Assembly: GCF_000418325.1 (NCBI RefSeq)
Contig: NC_021658.1
Coordinates: forward strand, 10,306,001-10,370,000
DNA from: Sorangium cellulosum So0157-2
Lineage (GTDB): Bacteria > Myxococcota_A > Polyangia > Polyangiales > Polyangiaceae
Direction: 5' to 3'
DNA: 64,000 bases
Both the position numbers and the translations under genes were made by a program. The notes below the pieces were generated by a model. The model was given only the letters and a program-made list of their open reading frames with translations, was not told where the DNA came from and did not search any database. Shown one piece after another: positions 25,624 to 36,064 of the stretch; the first letter of the stretch is position 1; each line of letters opens with the position of its first letter.

Positions 25624-27999
25624 TCACCCCTCCACCGCGCCGGCGTGCGCGCCGCGCCGCGCGGCCACGAAGACCTGGCCGAGGGACAGGCCGCCGTCGC
25701 CCGGCGGGTAGAGCCTCGGCGCGTAGACCTCGACGCCGCGCGCGGCGAGGCGCTCGCGGATCGACGCGGCGAGGAGCGCATTCTGGAAGCACCCGCCCGC
25801 GAGCACGACGCACCCGAGGCCGCTCGCGGTCGCGAGCGCCTCGGCGACGCCCACGAGCGCCGCGTGAAAGCGGGCCGCGATGATGCCGGGCGGCACACCG
25901 TCGCGCCGGTCGCCCAGCGCCGCGTCGATCAGCGGGCCGAAGTCGAACACCGCCGGCTCCCCCGGCGCGCCGGCGCGCACCGGCATCGGGTAGCCCGCCT
26001 GCTCACCGGCCGCCTCGGCCAGGCACTCCAGCTCCATGGCGGCCTGCCCCTCGAAGCTCGCCGCCCCGCGCAGGCCCGCGAGCGCCGCCACCCCGTCGAA
26101 CAGGCGCCCCACGCTGGTCGTGCGCGGCGAGCCCGTCCCGCGCGCGAGCATGGAGAGCAGCGGGCCGAGCTCGGCCTCGCGGAACCAGGCGCGCGCGTGG
26201 TCCCGGGCGCCCTCTCCGTGGAGCTCCCAGAGCAGCCCGAGCGCGGCGCGGCGCGGCTCCTTCATGGCGCGCTCGCCGCCCGGCAGCGGGAAGGAGCGAA
26301 GATGCGCCGCGCGGCGGGAAGACGACCCGTCCACGACCAGCGCCTCGCCGCCCCAGAGCGTGCCGTCGAGCCCGTAGCCGGCGCCGTCCCACGCGAGGCC
26401 GAGGACCGGGCCATCGAGGCCGTGCTCGGCCATGCAGGCGGCGACGTGCGCGTGGTGATGCTGCACGCGGACGAGCGGCGCGCGGAAGGCCGCCGCGAGC
26501 TGCTCGGCGATGCGGCTCCCCGCGTAGTCGGGGTGGAGATCGCAGGCGACGCGCTCCGGCCGCACCCGGAACAGGCGCGCGAGGTCGAGGGCCGTGCGCT
26601 CGATGAGCGCGGCCCCCTCCGCGGTGTGCGCGTCGCCGAGGTGCTGGCTGACGACCACCTGGCCGTCGAAGAAGAGCGCCGTCGTGCTCTTCAGGTGGCC
26701 GCCGAGGGCGAGGATCGGCGGGGCTGTGACCCGCAGCGGGAGGGGCAGCGGGGTGAAGCCGCGCGCGCGGCGGAGGAGCTCGAACCCGGCCGGCCCGACG
26801 CGGGCCACGGAGTCGTCGAGGGGGCGAGCGATGGGCCGGTCGTGCACGAGGAACAGGTCGGCGACGCCGCCCAGGCGCTCCAGCGCGTCCGATGTGTCGA
26901 TGCAGATCGGCTCGTCCGAGAGGTTGCCGCTCGTGCAGACCACCGGGCGCCCGACGAGCTGGAGCGTCAGCCGGTGGAGCGGTGTGTAAGGGAGCAGCGC
27001 ACCCAGGCGCGCCATGCCCGGCGCGACCGCGTCGGCGATGGCGACCCGCGCAGCGGCGGGCGCGAGCCGCCGCAGCAGCACGATGGGCGCCTCGGGACCG
27101 CACAGCGCGTCTGCTTCCGCGGGAGACACGCGGCAGGCGTCGCGCACGGCGTCGAGCGAGCCGAACATCACCGCGAACGGCTTTGCGTCGCGGCGCTTCC
27201 GCCGGCGCAGGAGCGCGACCGCGTCCGGCGACGTCGCGTCGACGAGCAGGTGGAACCCGCCGAGCCCCTTCATGGCGACCACCCTCCCCGCCAGCACAGC
27301 GGCCGCGGCCTCGCGGAGCGCGCCGTCAGGCGACCCGGAGCCCCGGATGTCGGCCTGGGTCCTGGGGCGCAGGGCGCCGTCGGGCGACCCGGAGCCCCCA
27401 AGGCTCGGCTCCATCGGGTCTCCGGCGGAGGTCACGAGCTGGACGCGCGGGCCGCACGCCGGGCAGGCGATGGGCTCCGCGTGGAAGCGCCGGTCCGAGG
27501 GGTCCTCGTACTCCGCGGCGCACGCGGGGCACATCGCGAAGCGCTCCATCGTGGTCCTGGCCCGGTCGTACGGGAGCCCCGACAGGATCGTGTAGCGGGG
27601 TCCGCACTGCGCACAGCTCGTGAACGGGTAGCGGCGGCGGCGGCCGGTCTCGCTGTCCACCTCCCGGGCGCACGCCTCGCAGACGGCGAGATCCGCGGGC
27701 ACCGACGGGCGCGCCCCGCTCGCCGCCTCGCTGCGGAGGATCTGGAACGGACCGGCTTCCTCCTCGGCCCGCTGCTCGATCTCGATGCGCTCGACGCGCG
27801 CGGGCGCGCTGGGCTCGCGGATCAGCCCCGCGACGAAGGCGCGGAGGCTGCGCTCCGGCCCCTGCACCTCGATCTCGACCCCGCCGGGGTGGTTCCGCAC
27901 CCAGCCGCCCAGGCCGAGCGCGGACGCGCGCCGGTACACGAGGGGGCGGAAGCCCACCCCCTGGACGATGCCCTGCACGCGGAGCGCGAGGCGCGGCAT
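25624..27999 (-). CDS. hypF: Carbamoyltransferase HypF
   Basis: A 791-aa HypF that makes the thiocarbamate on HypE from carbamoyl phosphate and ATP. Domains in order: acylphosphatase (GIVQGVGFRPLVYRRA, about 1-90); two zinc-finger repeats (CEACAREV, CAQCGPRYT, CPACAAEYED, CPACGPRV, about 105-185); YrdC-like (about 230-400, MKGLGGFHLLVDATS); Kae1-like (LACDLHPDY, VQHHHAHVAACMAEHG and GGCFQNALL). Between zinc fingers and YrdC domain sit two copies of GSGSPDGALR, encoded by the 26-bp dispersed repeat, absent from typical HypF. Otherwise normal length and complete. Confidence 0.95.
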   Translation of the reverse strand: MPRLALRVQGIVQGVGFRPLVYRRASALGLGGWVRNHPGGVEIEVQGPERSLRAFVAGLIREPSAPARVERIEIEQRAEEEAGPFQILRSEAASGARPSVPADLAVCEACAREVDSETGRRRRYPFTSCAQCGPRYTILSGLPYDRARTTMERFAMCPACAAEYEDPSDRRFHAEPIACPACGPRVQLVTSAGDPMEPSLGGSGSPDGALRPRTQADIRGSGSPDGALREAAAAVLAGRVVAMKGLGGFHLLVDATSPDAVALLRRRKRRDAKPFAVMFGSLDAVRDACRVSPAEADALCGPEAPIVLLRRLAPAAARVAIADAVAPGMARLGALLPYTPLHRLTLQLVGRPVVCTSGNLSDEPICIDTSDALERLGGVADLFLVHDRPIARPLDDSVARVGPAGFELLRRARGFTPLPLPLRVTAPPILALGGHLKSTTALFFDGQVVVSQHLGDAHTAEGAALIERTALDLARLFRVRPERVACDLHPDYAGSRIAEQLAAAFRAPLVRVQHHHAHVAACMAEHGLDGPVLGLAWDGAGYGLDGTLWGGEALVVDGSSSRRAAHLRSFPLPGGERAMKEPRRAALGLLWELHGEGARDHARAWFREAELGPLLSMLARGTGSPRTTSVGRLFDGVAALAGLRGAASFEGQAAMELECLAEAAGEQAGYPMPVRAGAPGEPAVFDFGPLIDAALGDRRDGVPPGIIAARFHAALVGVAEALATASGLGCVVLAGGCFQNALLAASIRERLAARGVEVYAPRLYPPGDGGLSLGQVFVAARRGAHAGAVEG
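27320..27345 (-). repeat. 26-bp dispersed repeat, copy B (in hypF)
   Basis: Same 26 bases as copy A in hypD, here read in the other orientation and encoding RGSGSPDGAL. It lies about 30 bp from copy C. Confidence 0.85.
27374..27399 (-). repeat. 26-bp dispersed repeat, copy C (in hypF)
   Basis: 24 of 26 bases match copy B, same orientation, encoding GGSGSPDGAL. Copies B and C with their spacer form an in-frame insert in hypF. Confidence 0.8.
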
Positions 28000-28001
28000 G
28001 G

Positions 28002-28343
28002 CTACTCGACCTCCAGCGCGTCCAGCCCGAGCCCAAGGCGCCCGAGGAGCGTCGCCTGGTCGCCGCCGCAGCGCGGGCAGAGCAGCACGTGATGGTCGGG
28101 CGCGTACGTGCCGCCGCAGGAGAGGCAGCGCGCCTCGACGCGCAGGAGCCGCAGATCGAGGCGCGCCCCCTCGGCCGGCGTGCCGCGCGCGTGCGCCGCG
28201 AAGTGGAGCGAGAGGCTCTCCGGCGAGAGCGCCTCGGCCTCGGCCACCCAGCCGCGCACCGAGAGGACCCGCGTCGCCCCCTCGGCCACGGCGCGGTCCA
28301 GCGCGGCGGAGAGCAGCTGCCTTGCGATGGACGACTCGTGCAC
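28002..28343 (-). CDS. hypA: Nickel insertion protein HypA
   Basis: A 113-aa HypA/HybF that delivers nickel to the large subunit. The N-terminal MHESSIARQLL carries the nickel-binding His2, and a zinc site is formed by CLSCGG and CPRCGG. It sits 2 bp upstream of hypF. Its usual partner, the GTPase HypB, is not encoded in this operon. Confidence 0.94.
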   Translation of the reverse strand: MHESSIARQLLSAALDRAVAEGATRVLSVRGWVAEAEALSPESLSLHFAAHARGTPAEGARLDLRLLRVEARCLSCGGTYAPDHHVLLCPRCGGDQATLLGRLGLGLDALEVE

Positions 28344-28347
28344 GGGC

Positions 28348-28800
28348 TCACCCTCCGAGGAACGAGAGGACGCGGGCGACGGCCCGGGGGACCGCCGCGG
28401 CCACCTCGGGCGACAGATCAGGCTCCTGCCGGCAGGGCCTGCCGATGCTCACGCCGACGATGCGGATGTCGGGCGACAGCCGGTCCGGCGCCGCGAGGCG
28501 AGCGATTTCGATGGCCTGCCCCACGCCGAGGCCGTGCGTCGAGACCGGCACAGGCGCGCCGGCGGCGAGGTCCGAGGGCGAGAGATCGAGCACCTCCCCG
28601 GGCGGCGACGCGAGCACGGCGTCGACGACCACGACCGTCGCGGGCGTCTGGAGGAGCGAGACGAGCGCGCTCGCGTCCCTCGCCTCGACGAGCTCCGCGT
28701 CGCCCGGCGGCCCCTGGCGGCGCAGCGCCTCGAGCACGGCGAGCCCGGCGGCGTCGTCCCCGGCGGCCCGCTGCCCGAGGCCGATGATCCGCGCGGTCAT
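28348..28800 (-). CDS. Hydrogenase maturation protease (HybD/HoxW type)
   Basis: A 150-aa endopeptidase that removes the C-terminal tail of the large subunit after nickel insertion. The N-terminal IIGLGQRAAGDDAAGLAVLE matches the family G-x-G/N-x-x-x-x-DD motif with a nickel-sensing acidic residue; later VVVVDAVL and VSTHGLGVGQAIEIAR fit the fold. The start at 28800 overlaps the large-subunit stop by 4 bp, so it is coupled to its substrate gene. Confidence 0.88.
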   Translation of the reverse strand: MTARIIGLGQRAAGDDAAGLAVLEALRRQGPPGDAELVEARDASALVSLLQTPATVVVVDAVLASPPGEVLDLSPSDLAAGAPVPVSTHGLGVGQAIEIARLAAPDRLSPDIRIVGVSIGRPCRQEPDLSPEVAAAVPRAVARVLSFLGG

Positions 28801-30107
28801 CGCGGCGCCTCCTCGACGCGCAGCGTGAGGAAGTGCGTCGCGCAGGAGATGCAGGGGTCGTGGTTGCGCACGGCCTGCTCGGCGCGCGCGGTCGCCTCGC
28901 GGTGCGGCATCGACGCGAGCGACGGCGACAGCGCGCAGAGGTCCTCCTCGATCGAGAGCTGGTTCTGCGACGTGGGCGGGACGATCTTCGCGTCCAGGAT
29001 CGTCCCCTCGGCGTCGAGCGTGTAGCGGTGGAACAGGAAGCCGCGCGGCGCCTCGGAGCCGCCGTAGCCCGTGCCCGCGCGGACCGCCGGGGGCGCCACG
29101 AACGGCGCCGGCGGGGGCGCGTACGCCTCGATGATCCGGATCGACTCCTCGAAGGCCTGCAGGATCTCCACGAGGCGCACGAGCAGGCTCCGGAACGGGT
29201 TGCGGCACGGGACGGCGAGGCCGGCGGCGCGCGCCGCGCCCTGGACCTCGGGGAGCAGGCGATCGAAGCTCAGGTTGAAGCGCGCGAGCGGGCCGCACAG
29301 GTAGCTGCCGCTGCCGCGAATCCTCGACCTCAGCGCCGTCGACCAGGAGACCTGCTCCTCGACGAAATGCGCGTCGTACGCGCGCACCTCGATGTCGAGC
29401 CCGCCCGAGGAGACGAGGCGCCCCTCGGCGATCGCGTAGGCGTCATCGCTGCGGAGCGCGACGAACTCGTAGGGCCGCTCGAGCTCCGGGCACGGCAGCG
29501 TCGCCATCCAGGAGAGGCACGCGCGCGTGTGCTCCCGCCCGGCGCGCAGCTCGGGGAGCAGGCGCTCGATCTCCGCGCGGGACGGCGCGCTGTAGAAGCC
29601 GCCGACGCGGGTGTTGACCGGGTGGATCTCGCGGCCCCCGAGGAGCGCGACGATCGCGTTCCCCGCCTTCTTGATGGCGAGGCCCTTCGCGACCCAGTCG
29701 CGGTGGTCGCGCGCCATGGCGACCGCGTCCGGGTAGCCGAGGAAATCGGGCGCGTGCAGCAGGAAGACGTGCAGGGCGTGGCTCTCGATCCACTCGCCGC
29801 AGTAGAAGAGGCGCCTGAGCGCGCGGAGCTCCGGGCCGAGCTCGATGCCGAGCGCGTCCTCCATCGCGCGGCACGCGCTCGTGATGTATGCGACCGGGCA
29901 GATGCCGCAGATGCGCGACGTGATGTCGGGCGCCTCCGCGTAGCCCCGGCCGCGGAGGAACGCCTCGAAGAACCGCGGCGGCTCGAAGATCGACAGGCGC
30001 GCCTCCTTCGCCCGCCCGTCCTCGATCACGAGCGTCAGCGAGCCCTCGCCCTCGACGCGGGCGAGGTAGTCGACGGCGATCGTGCGCGTCCTTTCGCTAG
30101 CGCTCAT
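28797..30107 (-). CDS. [NiFe] hydrogenase large (alpha) subunit, group 3b type
   Basis: A 436-aa catalytic subunit holding the NiFe(CN)2CO site. The two cysteine pairs that bind nickel are in RICGICPVAYITSACRAME (near residue 65) and DPCISCATHFLTLRV at the C-terminus. The tail after the last pair (about 11 residues) is the expected protease target. The shortness (436 aa) and partner genes fit group 3b bifunctional NAD(P)-linked hydrogenases (sulfhydrogenase alpha, HydA). Overlaps the small-subunit gene by 11 bp. Confidence 0.92.
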   Translation of the reverse strand: MSASERTRTIAVDYLARVEGEGSLTLVIEDGRAKEARLSIFEPPRFFEAFLRGRGYAEAPDITSRICGICPVAYITSACRAMEDALGIELGPELRALRRLFYCGEWIESHALHVFLLHAPDFLGYPDAVAMARDHRDWVAKGLAIKKAGNAIVALLGGREIHPVNTRVGGFYSAPSRAEIERLLPELRAGREHTRACLSWMATLPCPELERPYEFVALRSDDAYAIAEGRLVSSGGLDIEVRAYDAHFVEEQVSWSTALRSRIRGSGSYLCGPLARFNLSFDRLLPEVQGAARAAGLAVPCRNPFRSLLVRLVEILQAFEESIRIIEAYAPPPAPFVAPPAVRAGTGYGGSEAPRGFLFHRYTLDAEGTILDAKIVPPTSQNQLSIEEDLCALSPSLASMPHREATARAEQAVRNHDPCISCATHFLTLRVEEAPR

Positions 30108-30873
30108 GCCGCTCGCTCTCCGCGCGGAACGCCGGGGCGTTCGCGTTGAAGGTGCGGTGGAGCCGCACGAGGTCGCGCTCCGGCACGCCCGCCGCCCGGA
30201 ACGCGCGCGAGAGCGACTCCATGTTCGGCGCCTCCATCGGCCCGAAGCAGCCGTAGCAGCCGCGCTGGTAGGTCGGGCAGAGCGCGCCGCAGCCCGCGTG
30301 CGTCACCGGGCCGAGGCAAGGCGTCCCGGTCACCATCACGCACACGTTGCCGCGCATCTTGCACTCGACGCAGACGCTGTGGCTCGCGACGTTGGGCCGG
30401 CGCCCGTGCAGGAAGGCGCTGATCACCTCCAGGAGCTGGCGCTTGTTCACCGGACAGCCGCGCAGCTCGAAGTCGACGGGGACGTGGTCGGCGATCGCCG
30501 TGGAGGTGGCGAGGGTCTCGATGTACGCGGGCGAGGCGTACACGACCGACAGAAACTCTCGTACATTCGCGAAGTTGCGCAGCGCCTGGATGCCCCCGGC
30601 CGTGGCGCAGGCGCCGATGGTGACGAGCGCCTTCGACAGCCGCCGGACCTCGATGATGCGCTCGGCGTCGGCGGGCGTGGTGATCGACCCCTCGACCAGC
30701 GACAGATCGAACGGCCCCGCGCGCTCGAGGCTCGTGGCCTCCTTGAAGTAGGCGATGTCGATCGCGGCGGCGAGCGACAGGAGCTCGTCCTCGAGGTCGA
30801 GGACGCTGAGCTGACACCCGTCGCACGAGGCGAACTTCCACACGGCGAGCTTCGGCTTCGCGGGGCGCGCCAT
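30097..30873 (-). CDS. [NiFe] hydrogenase small (delta) subunit, group 3b type
   Basis: A 258-aa electron-transfer subunit carrying Fe-S clusters. The N-terminal FASCDGCQLSVLDLEDEL is the proximal cluster motif; further cysteines occur in VTIGACATAGG, ELRGCPVNKRQ, CVECKMRGNVC and THAGCGALCPTYQRGCYGCF, giving ligands for three 4Fe-4S clusters. There is no Tat signal, so the enzyme is cytoplasmic. The start MARPAKPKLAVWK at 30873 gives normal family length. Confidence 0.92.
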   Translation of the reverse strand: MARPAKPKLAVWKFASCDGCQLSVLDLEDELLSLAAAIDIAYFKEATSLERAGPFDLSLVEGSITTPADAERIIEVRRLSKALVTIGACATAGGIQALRNFANVREFLSVVYASPAYIETLATSTAIADHVPVDFELRGCPVNKRQLLEVISAFLHGRRPNVASHSVCVECKMRGNVCVMVTGTPCLGPVTHAGCGALCPTYQRGCYGCFGPMEAPNMESLSRAFRAAGVPERDLVRLHRTFNANAPAFRAESERHER

Positions 30874-30878
30874 GGCGC

Positions 30879-31801
<923 letters not shown>

Positions 31802-31805
<4 letters not shown>

Positions 31806-32278
31806 GGCTCGGCCCCGTCGAGGTTGAAGACGTCGAGCCGCTGCAGCCGCACGCGCTCCAGGCGCGCGTAGAGCTGTCGCAGGAGCCGCAGGGACACGGC
31901 ATACCCGAGCGCAGGGTCGGCGGCCGAGCACGAGCGCACGTGCGCCGCGTCGAGCCCGACCGCGCGGACCTGAGTGACCGCCCGCGCGTCGAGCACCCAT
32001 CGCCGCGGCGGGAAGAGCCAGTGCAGGCCGAGGATGTCCCCGGCCGACAGGCTCTCGACCTGCACCGGGTCGCGGCCGGGGCGGTGGATCTCGAGCGCGA
32101 CGCGCCCCTGCGTGAGCAGGTACAGCGTGTCCGCCTCGCCTCCCTCCCGGAGGAGGAACGCCCCTTCCGGGAAGCTCCGCGATGACGCGCCCTCGGCCAG
32201 GCGCGCGAGGTGCGCGGCCGGGAGCCCCTCGAGAAATGGGTGGGCTCCGAGCACGGGGAGGAGCTCCTGCGCCTGCAT
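31802..32278 (-). CDS. Cyclic nucleotide-binding domain protein
   Basis: A 158-aa protein consisting of one cNMP-binding domain (FLEGLPAAHLARLAEGASSR, FPEGAFLLREGGEADTLYLL, SLSAGDILGLHWLFPPRRWV) with no DNA-binding domain. Genes of this kind are known from some group 3b hydrogenase operons, so it is likely an accessory or regulatory subunit of the complex, not a transcription factor. It lies between the beta and gamma subunit genes, overlapping gamma by 4 bp. Confidence 0.88.
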
Positions 32279-32284
32279 CCTCGC

Positions 32285-33499
32285 CTACCCCTTCCCTGCG
32301 GCGACGGCGCCGTCTCCAGCGCGGATGGCCGCCGCCTCCTCGGTGATGTCGATCCCGACGGGGCACCACGTGATGCACCGGCCGCAGCCGACGCAGCCGG
32401 ACGTACCGAACTGATCGATCCACGTGGCCAGCTTGTGCGTGAGCCACTGCCGGTAGCGAGCCCGGCGCGAGGCGCGGACGCTGCCGCCGTGCAGGTAAGA
32501 GTGGTCGAGGGAGAAGCACGAGTCCCAGCGCCGGAAGCGCTCGGCCACGGCGGAGGGACCCGCGTACGCGGAGTCCCGACCCACGTCGACGGCGTCTCGA
32601 CCGTCGTCGACCGCGACGTCGGTCACGTCCTCGACCGTGCTGCAGAAGCACGTCGGGCACGCGAGCGTGCAGCTCGTGCATCCGAGGCAGCGCTCGGCCA
32701 CGTCATCCCAGCGGGGGTGCTCGAGGTTTCGATAGAAGAGCTCCTTGATGCCGTCCGTCTCGAGCTCCCTGCCCATCTGGGTCGCCGTGCGGCGCGAGAT
32801 GTCGAAGGCCGCCCGGGCGTCGTCCTCGCCCGCGCGGGGCGCGCCCACGCGAGCGAGCAGGGAAGCGCCGGCGTCGCTGCCCACCTCGACGAAGAAGCGG
32901 TGGCCACCGTCGAGGAGCTCGGTCAGCGCGAGGTCGAAGCCACGCTCGGCGCGCGGCCCCGTCCGCATCGACACGCAGAAGCACGTCCCGCCCGCCTGCC
33001 CGCACTGCACTGCGATGACGAAGAGGCTCCTGCGGCGCGCCACATAGTCGGGATCCGGGTGCGGGCCGTCGACGAAGACGCGGTCCTGCACGTCGATCGC
33101 GGCGAGATCGCACGCCCGCGCGCCGAGGACGGCGAGGCGCGGTGGGGCCTCGGCCTCGTCGGTCCGGGAGATGGCCCCGCCGCGCCGCCTGAGCTGCACC
33201 AGGCGAAGCCGCGGCACGAACAGGAGGTGCTTGAGCGACCGCGGCCCGACCGCGTAGCCGAACAGGGCCTCGTCCGCGCGCCTGGAGAGCCGATAGCGGC
33301 CAGCCTCCTGCTGCTCGGTCCAGCCGGCCGGGAGCTCCTCCACGCCCTGAATCTCGTCGTACACGATGGCCCCGCCGCGGAGCGTGGGACCGATGAGCCG
33401 GTATCCCTCCTCGCGCAGGCCCTGCAGGAGCGCCGCGATCCCCGGCCGGCCGAGCACCGCGCGATCGCCAGGATGAAAGCCGGTCTCTGCGCCGCTCAT
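32285..33499 (-). CDS. Hydrogenase beta subunit, 4Fe-4S ferredoxin type
   Basis: A 404-aa iron-sulfur subunit (HydB of sulfhydrogenases). Two cluster motifs are seen, CLGCTSCTLACPTCFC and CVGCGRCITWCPVGID, and an N-terminal domain with RLAVLGARACDLAAIDVQDR typical of the family. Between the clusters a repetitive acidic stretch (DVAVDDGRDAVDVGRDS) looks like an insert. First gene of the operon; the 210 bp upstream are shared with divergent feoA. Confidence 0.9.
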   Translation of the reverse strand: MSGAETGFHPGDRAVLGRPGIAALLQGLREEGYRLIGPTLRGGAIVYDEIQGVEELPAGWTEQQEAGRYRLSRRADEALFGYAVGPRSLKHLLFVPRLRLVQLRRRGGAISRTDEAEAPPRLAVLGARACDLAAIDVQDRVFVDGPHPDPDYVARRRSLFVIAVQCGQAGGTCFCVSMRTGPRAERGFDLALTELLDGGHRFFVEVGSDAGASLLARVGAPRAGEDDARAAFDISRRTATQMGRELETDGIKELFYRNLEHPRWDDVAERCLGCTSCTLACPTCFCSTVEDVTDVAVDDGRDAVDVGRDSAYAGPSAVAERFRRWDSCFSLDHSYLHGGSVRASRRARYRQWLTHKLATWIDQFGTSGCVGCGRCITWCPVGIDITEEAAAIRAGDGAVAAGKG

Positions 33500-33666
33500 G
33501 CGAGGCCGGTGAGCACGGTCCGTGCCGCTGGATCCGGGCCGCAGACGACCAGCGCGCGTGCTCCAGGCCGCTTCCCTTCCGGCGCTCGTCCGGCATCGCG
33601 AGGGGCCCTGCGCGCCGCTGCGTGCGCCAGCGCCGCACAGCGCTGCCGGCCAGGAGCTGGCACGGT

Positions 33667-33693
33667 TGCTGAAATTGATTTACACTTTCAGCA
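33667..33693. promoter_or_regulatory. Palindromic operator between hydrogenase operon and feoA
   Basis: Inverted repeat TGCTGAAA (33667-33674), 11-bp AT-rich spacer, TTTCAGCA (33686-33693), in an otherwise GC-rich 210-bp divergent intergenic region. It lies 16 bp upstream of the feoA start. The arms do not match the classic Fur or FNR consensus. It may coordinate iron uptake with hydrogenase synthesis. Confidence 0.5.
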
Positions 33694-33709
33694 CTGAGCT
33701 CGGAACAAG

Positions 33710-34072
33710 ATGCCCGGCATTTCCTCTCCTGTTCTCCTCGACCCGATTCCCCTCGACCCGAGCTCCGCGACGCTGCGCCCGACGGGCGTGGGCGCCCCGC
33801 ACCTCGAGCCGCGGGGCGCTCCAGCCATGGGCCCGCTCGCGCAGGTGCGCGCGGGTGAGCGGGCGGTCGTGGTCGAGGTCGGCCTCGACGCCGATCTCGC
33901 CGGATGGCTCGGGGCGATGGGGCTCGGCCCCGGCCAGACGCTCACGTTGATCCGGCGCGCGGCGTTCGGCGGCCCCCTCCATGTGCGCACCGGCTCCGGG
34001 GGCGAGCTCGCGATCAGCGCGGGGCTCGCGCGCTCCATCCTGGTCGCGCCCCTGCCGAGTCAGGTCCCGTGA
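33710..34072 (+). CDS. feoA: FeoA-domain protein
   Basis: A 120-aa protein whose last 80 residues form a FeoA SH3-like domain (MGPLAQVRAGERAVVVEVGL, LGAMGLGPGQTLTLIRRAAF, GGELAISAGLARSILV). FeoA assists the ferrous iron transporter FeoB. The first 40 residues are extra and Pro-rich; the real start may be the internal ATG at about 33827. The stop overlaps the GTG start of feoB (GTGA). Confidence 0.85.
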   Translation: MPGISSPVLLDPIPLDPSSATLRPTGVGAPHLEPRGAPAMGPLAQVRAGERAVVVEVGLDADLAGWLGAMGLGPGQTLTLIRRAAFGGPLHVRTGSGGELAISAGLARSILVAPLPSQVP

Positions 34073-36064
34073 CGACCGCGGCCTCCGAGGCGCGCGCGGC
34101 GCGCCTTCCGGCGGCGGCCGGGCGGCCGCTCGTCGCGCTGCTCGGGCGTCCGAACTCGGGCAAATCGTCGCTGTTCAACCGGCTGACGGGCGGCAGCGCC
34201 CACGTCGGCAACTTCCCCGGCATCACCGTGGACATCCTCACCGCCGACGTCCGCGTCGCCGGCGGGACGGCCGTGACGATCGCGGATCTCCCCGGGCTTT
34301 ACTCGATCGAGTCCGTCGTCGACCCCGCGACGGACGAGGGCGTCGCGCGCCGCTTCCTCGACCGCACCGCCGAGAGCGAGCGGCCGCGCCTCGTCGTCCA
34401 GGTGCTCGACGCGACGCAGCTCGCGCTCGGCCTGCGGCTCACGCGCGAGCTCGTGCGGCGCGGGCTCGCGCCGCTCGTCGTCGCCACCCAGCGCGACGTG
34501 CTCGAGGGCGAGGGGCGCGGGATCGACCTCGGCGCCCTCGAGCGCGCCATCGGCCTGCCCGTGCTGCTCGTGAGCGCGAGGGATCCGGGCGCGCGCGGCG
34601 CCGTGCTCGACGCCATCGCCGCGCGGCTCGACGCGGGCGCGGCGCCTGCTCCGCGCCTGCTCTGCTCCCGGCGCCGCGCCTGCTCCCGGCGCCGCGCCTG
34701 CTCCCGGCGCCGCGTCATGGGATCCGGATGCGGTCGCGCGCGCCGCGTACATCGAGGCGGCGCGCCGCGACGCCGCCGCCGAGCGGAGGAGGACGTTCAC
34801 GGCGCGCGCGGACGCCGTGCTGCTCCACCCGGCGGCCGGTCCGGTCCTGTTCCTCGGGCTGATGGCGCTGCTCTTCGCCGCCGTGTTCCTCGTGGCCACG
34901 CCGGCCACCGAGGCGCTCGACGCCGCGATCGGCCAGCTCGGCGGGCTCGTGTCCCGCGCCCTCGGCGGGGGGCTCGCCGCGTCGTTCGTCGTCGACGGCC
35001 TGCTCGGCGGCGCGGGCACGGTGCTCGCCTTCATGCCGCAGATCGTGATCCTCACGGTCGCGATGGAGCTGCTCGAGGCGAGCGGCTACCTCGCGCGCGG
35101 CGCCTTCCTCGTCGACCGCCTGCTCCAGCTGATGGGGCTGAGCGGCCGCGCGTTCCTCCCGCTCCTGATGGGGCACGCGTGCGCGGTGCCCGCCGTGCAC
35201 GCGACGCGCATCCTCCGCGATCCGCGCGAGCGGCTCACGGCGATCCTGGTCCTCCCGCTCATGGCGTGCTCCGCGCGGATCCCCACCTATGCGCTCCTCC
35301 TGACGACGTTCTTCGCCGCCCACGGCCCGTGGGTGCAGGCGCTGCTCTTCGTCGCGCTCTACGTCGCCGGCATCTTCTCGGGGCTCGTCGCCTCGCTCGT
35401 GCTCCGGCGCACGGCGACCCGCGGGCGCTCGCTCCCGATGGTGCTCGAGATGCCGGCGTACCGCAGCCCCGAGGTGCGCGTCGTGGCCCGCAAGGCGGCC
35501 CAGGCGGCGTGGCGGTTCACGCGCGAGGTCGGGACCGTGATCCTGGCCGTCTCGGCGGTGCTGTGGGTGCTGCTGAAGGTCCCCATGCCGGGCGCCGCGC
35601 CGCCGGAGCCGCCGGCCGCCGCGGCCGAGGCCGCGGCGACGCCGCTCGAGTCGAGCATCGCCGGCGGCGTGGGGCGCGCGCTCGAGCCTGTGACCGCGCC
35701 GCTCGGCTTCGACTGGCGCATCAACGTCGGCCTCATCGGCTCGTTCGGCGCGCGCGAGGTCATGGTCGGGACGATGGGCGTCATCTTCGGCGTCGAGGGC
35801 GCCGACGACGCGCCCGCGCCGCTCGCCGAGCGGATCCGCGAGGCGAGGCGCCCGGACGGGACGCTCGCGTACTCGACGCGCACCGGGCTCGCGCTGCTCG
35901 CGTTCTTCGTCCTGGCCTGCCAGTGCATGAGCACCGTGGCGGCGATCCGCCGCGAGACGAAGACGTGGCGCTGGCCGGCGTTCGTCCTCGCCTACAGCTA
36001 CGCGGCGGCCTACGTCGCGGCGCTCGTCGTCTACCAGGGGAGCGGGCTGCTCGGGATCAGGTGA
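34069..36064 (+). pseudogene. feoB: Ferrous iron transporter FeoB, frameshifted
   Basis: The G-protein half (from GTG 34069) shows G1 GRPNSGKSSLFN, switch region VGNFPGITVD, G3 DLPG and G4 TQRD. It runs in one frame to about 34660. The membrane half continues in the +1 frame from there (SWDPDAVARAAYIEAARRDA, ATG at 34817) with the Gate and FeoB C-terminal domains (FLPLLMGHACAVPAVHATRI, LIGSFGAREVMVGTMGVIFG). The switch falls in an 18-bp tandem repeat of GCTCCCGGCGCCGCGCCT (34664-34714, with a degenerate unit before). Unless it is a sequencing error or the halves are made separately, FeoB is inactive. Without the shift it would have about 665 residues. Confidence 0.85.
34664..34714 (+). repeat. 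18-bp tandem repeat in feoB
   Basis: GCTCCCGGCGCCGCGCCT occurs twice in full and once in part (34664-34681, 34682-34699, 34700-34714), preceded by a degraded unit. It encodes the Ala/Pro linker between the G domain and membrane domain. The feoB frameshift lies at or just before its left edge. Confidence 0.85.

Noticed and set aside
25645..28092. 815-codon plus-strand open frame
   Set aside because: Antisense to hypF, with skewed composition and no motifs.
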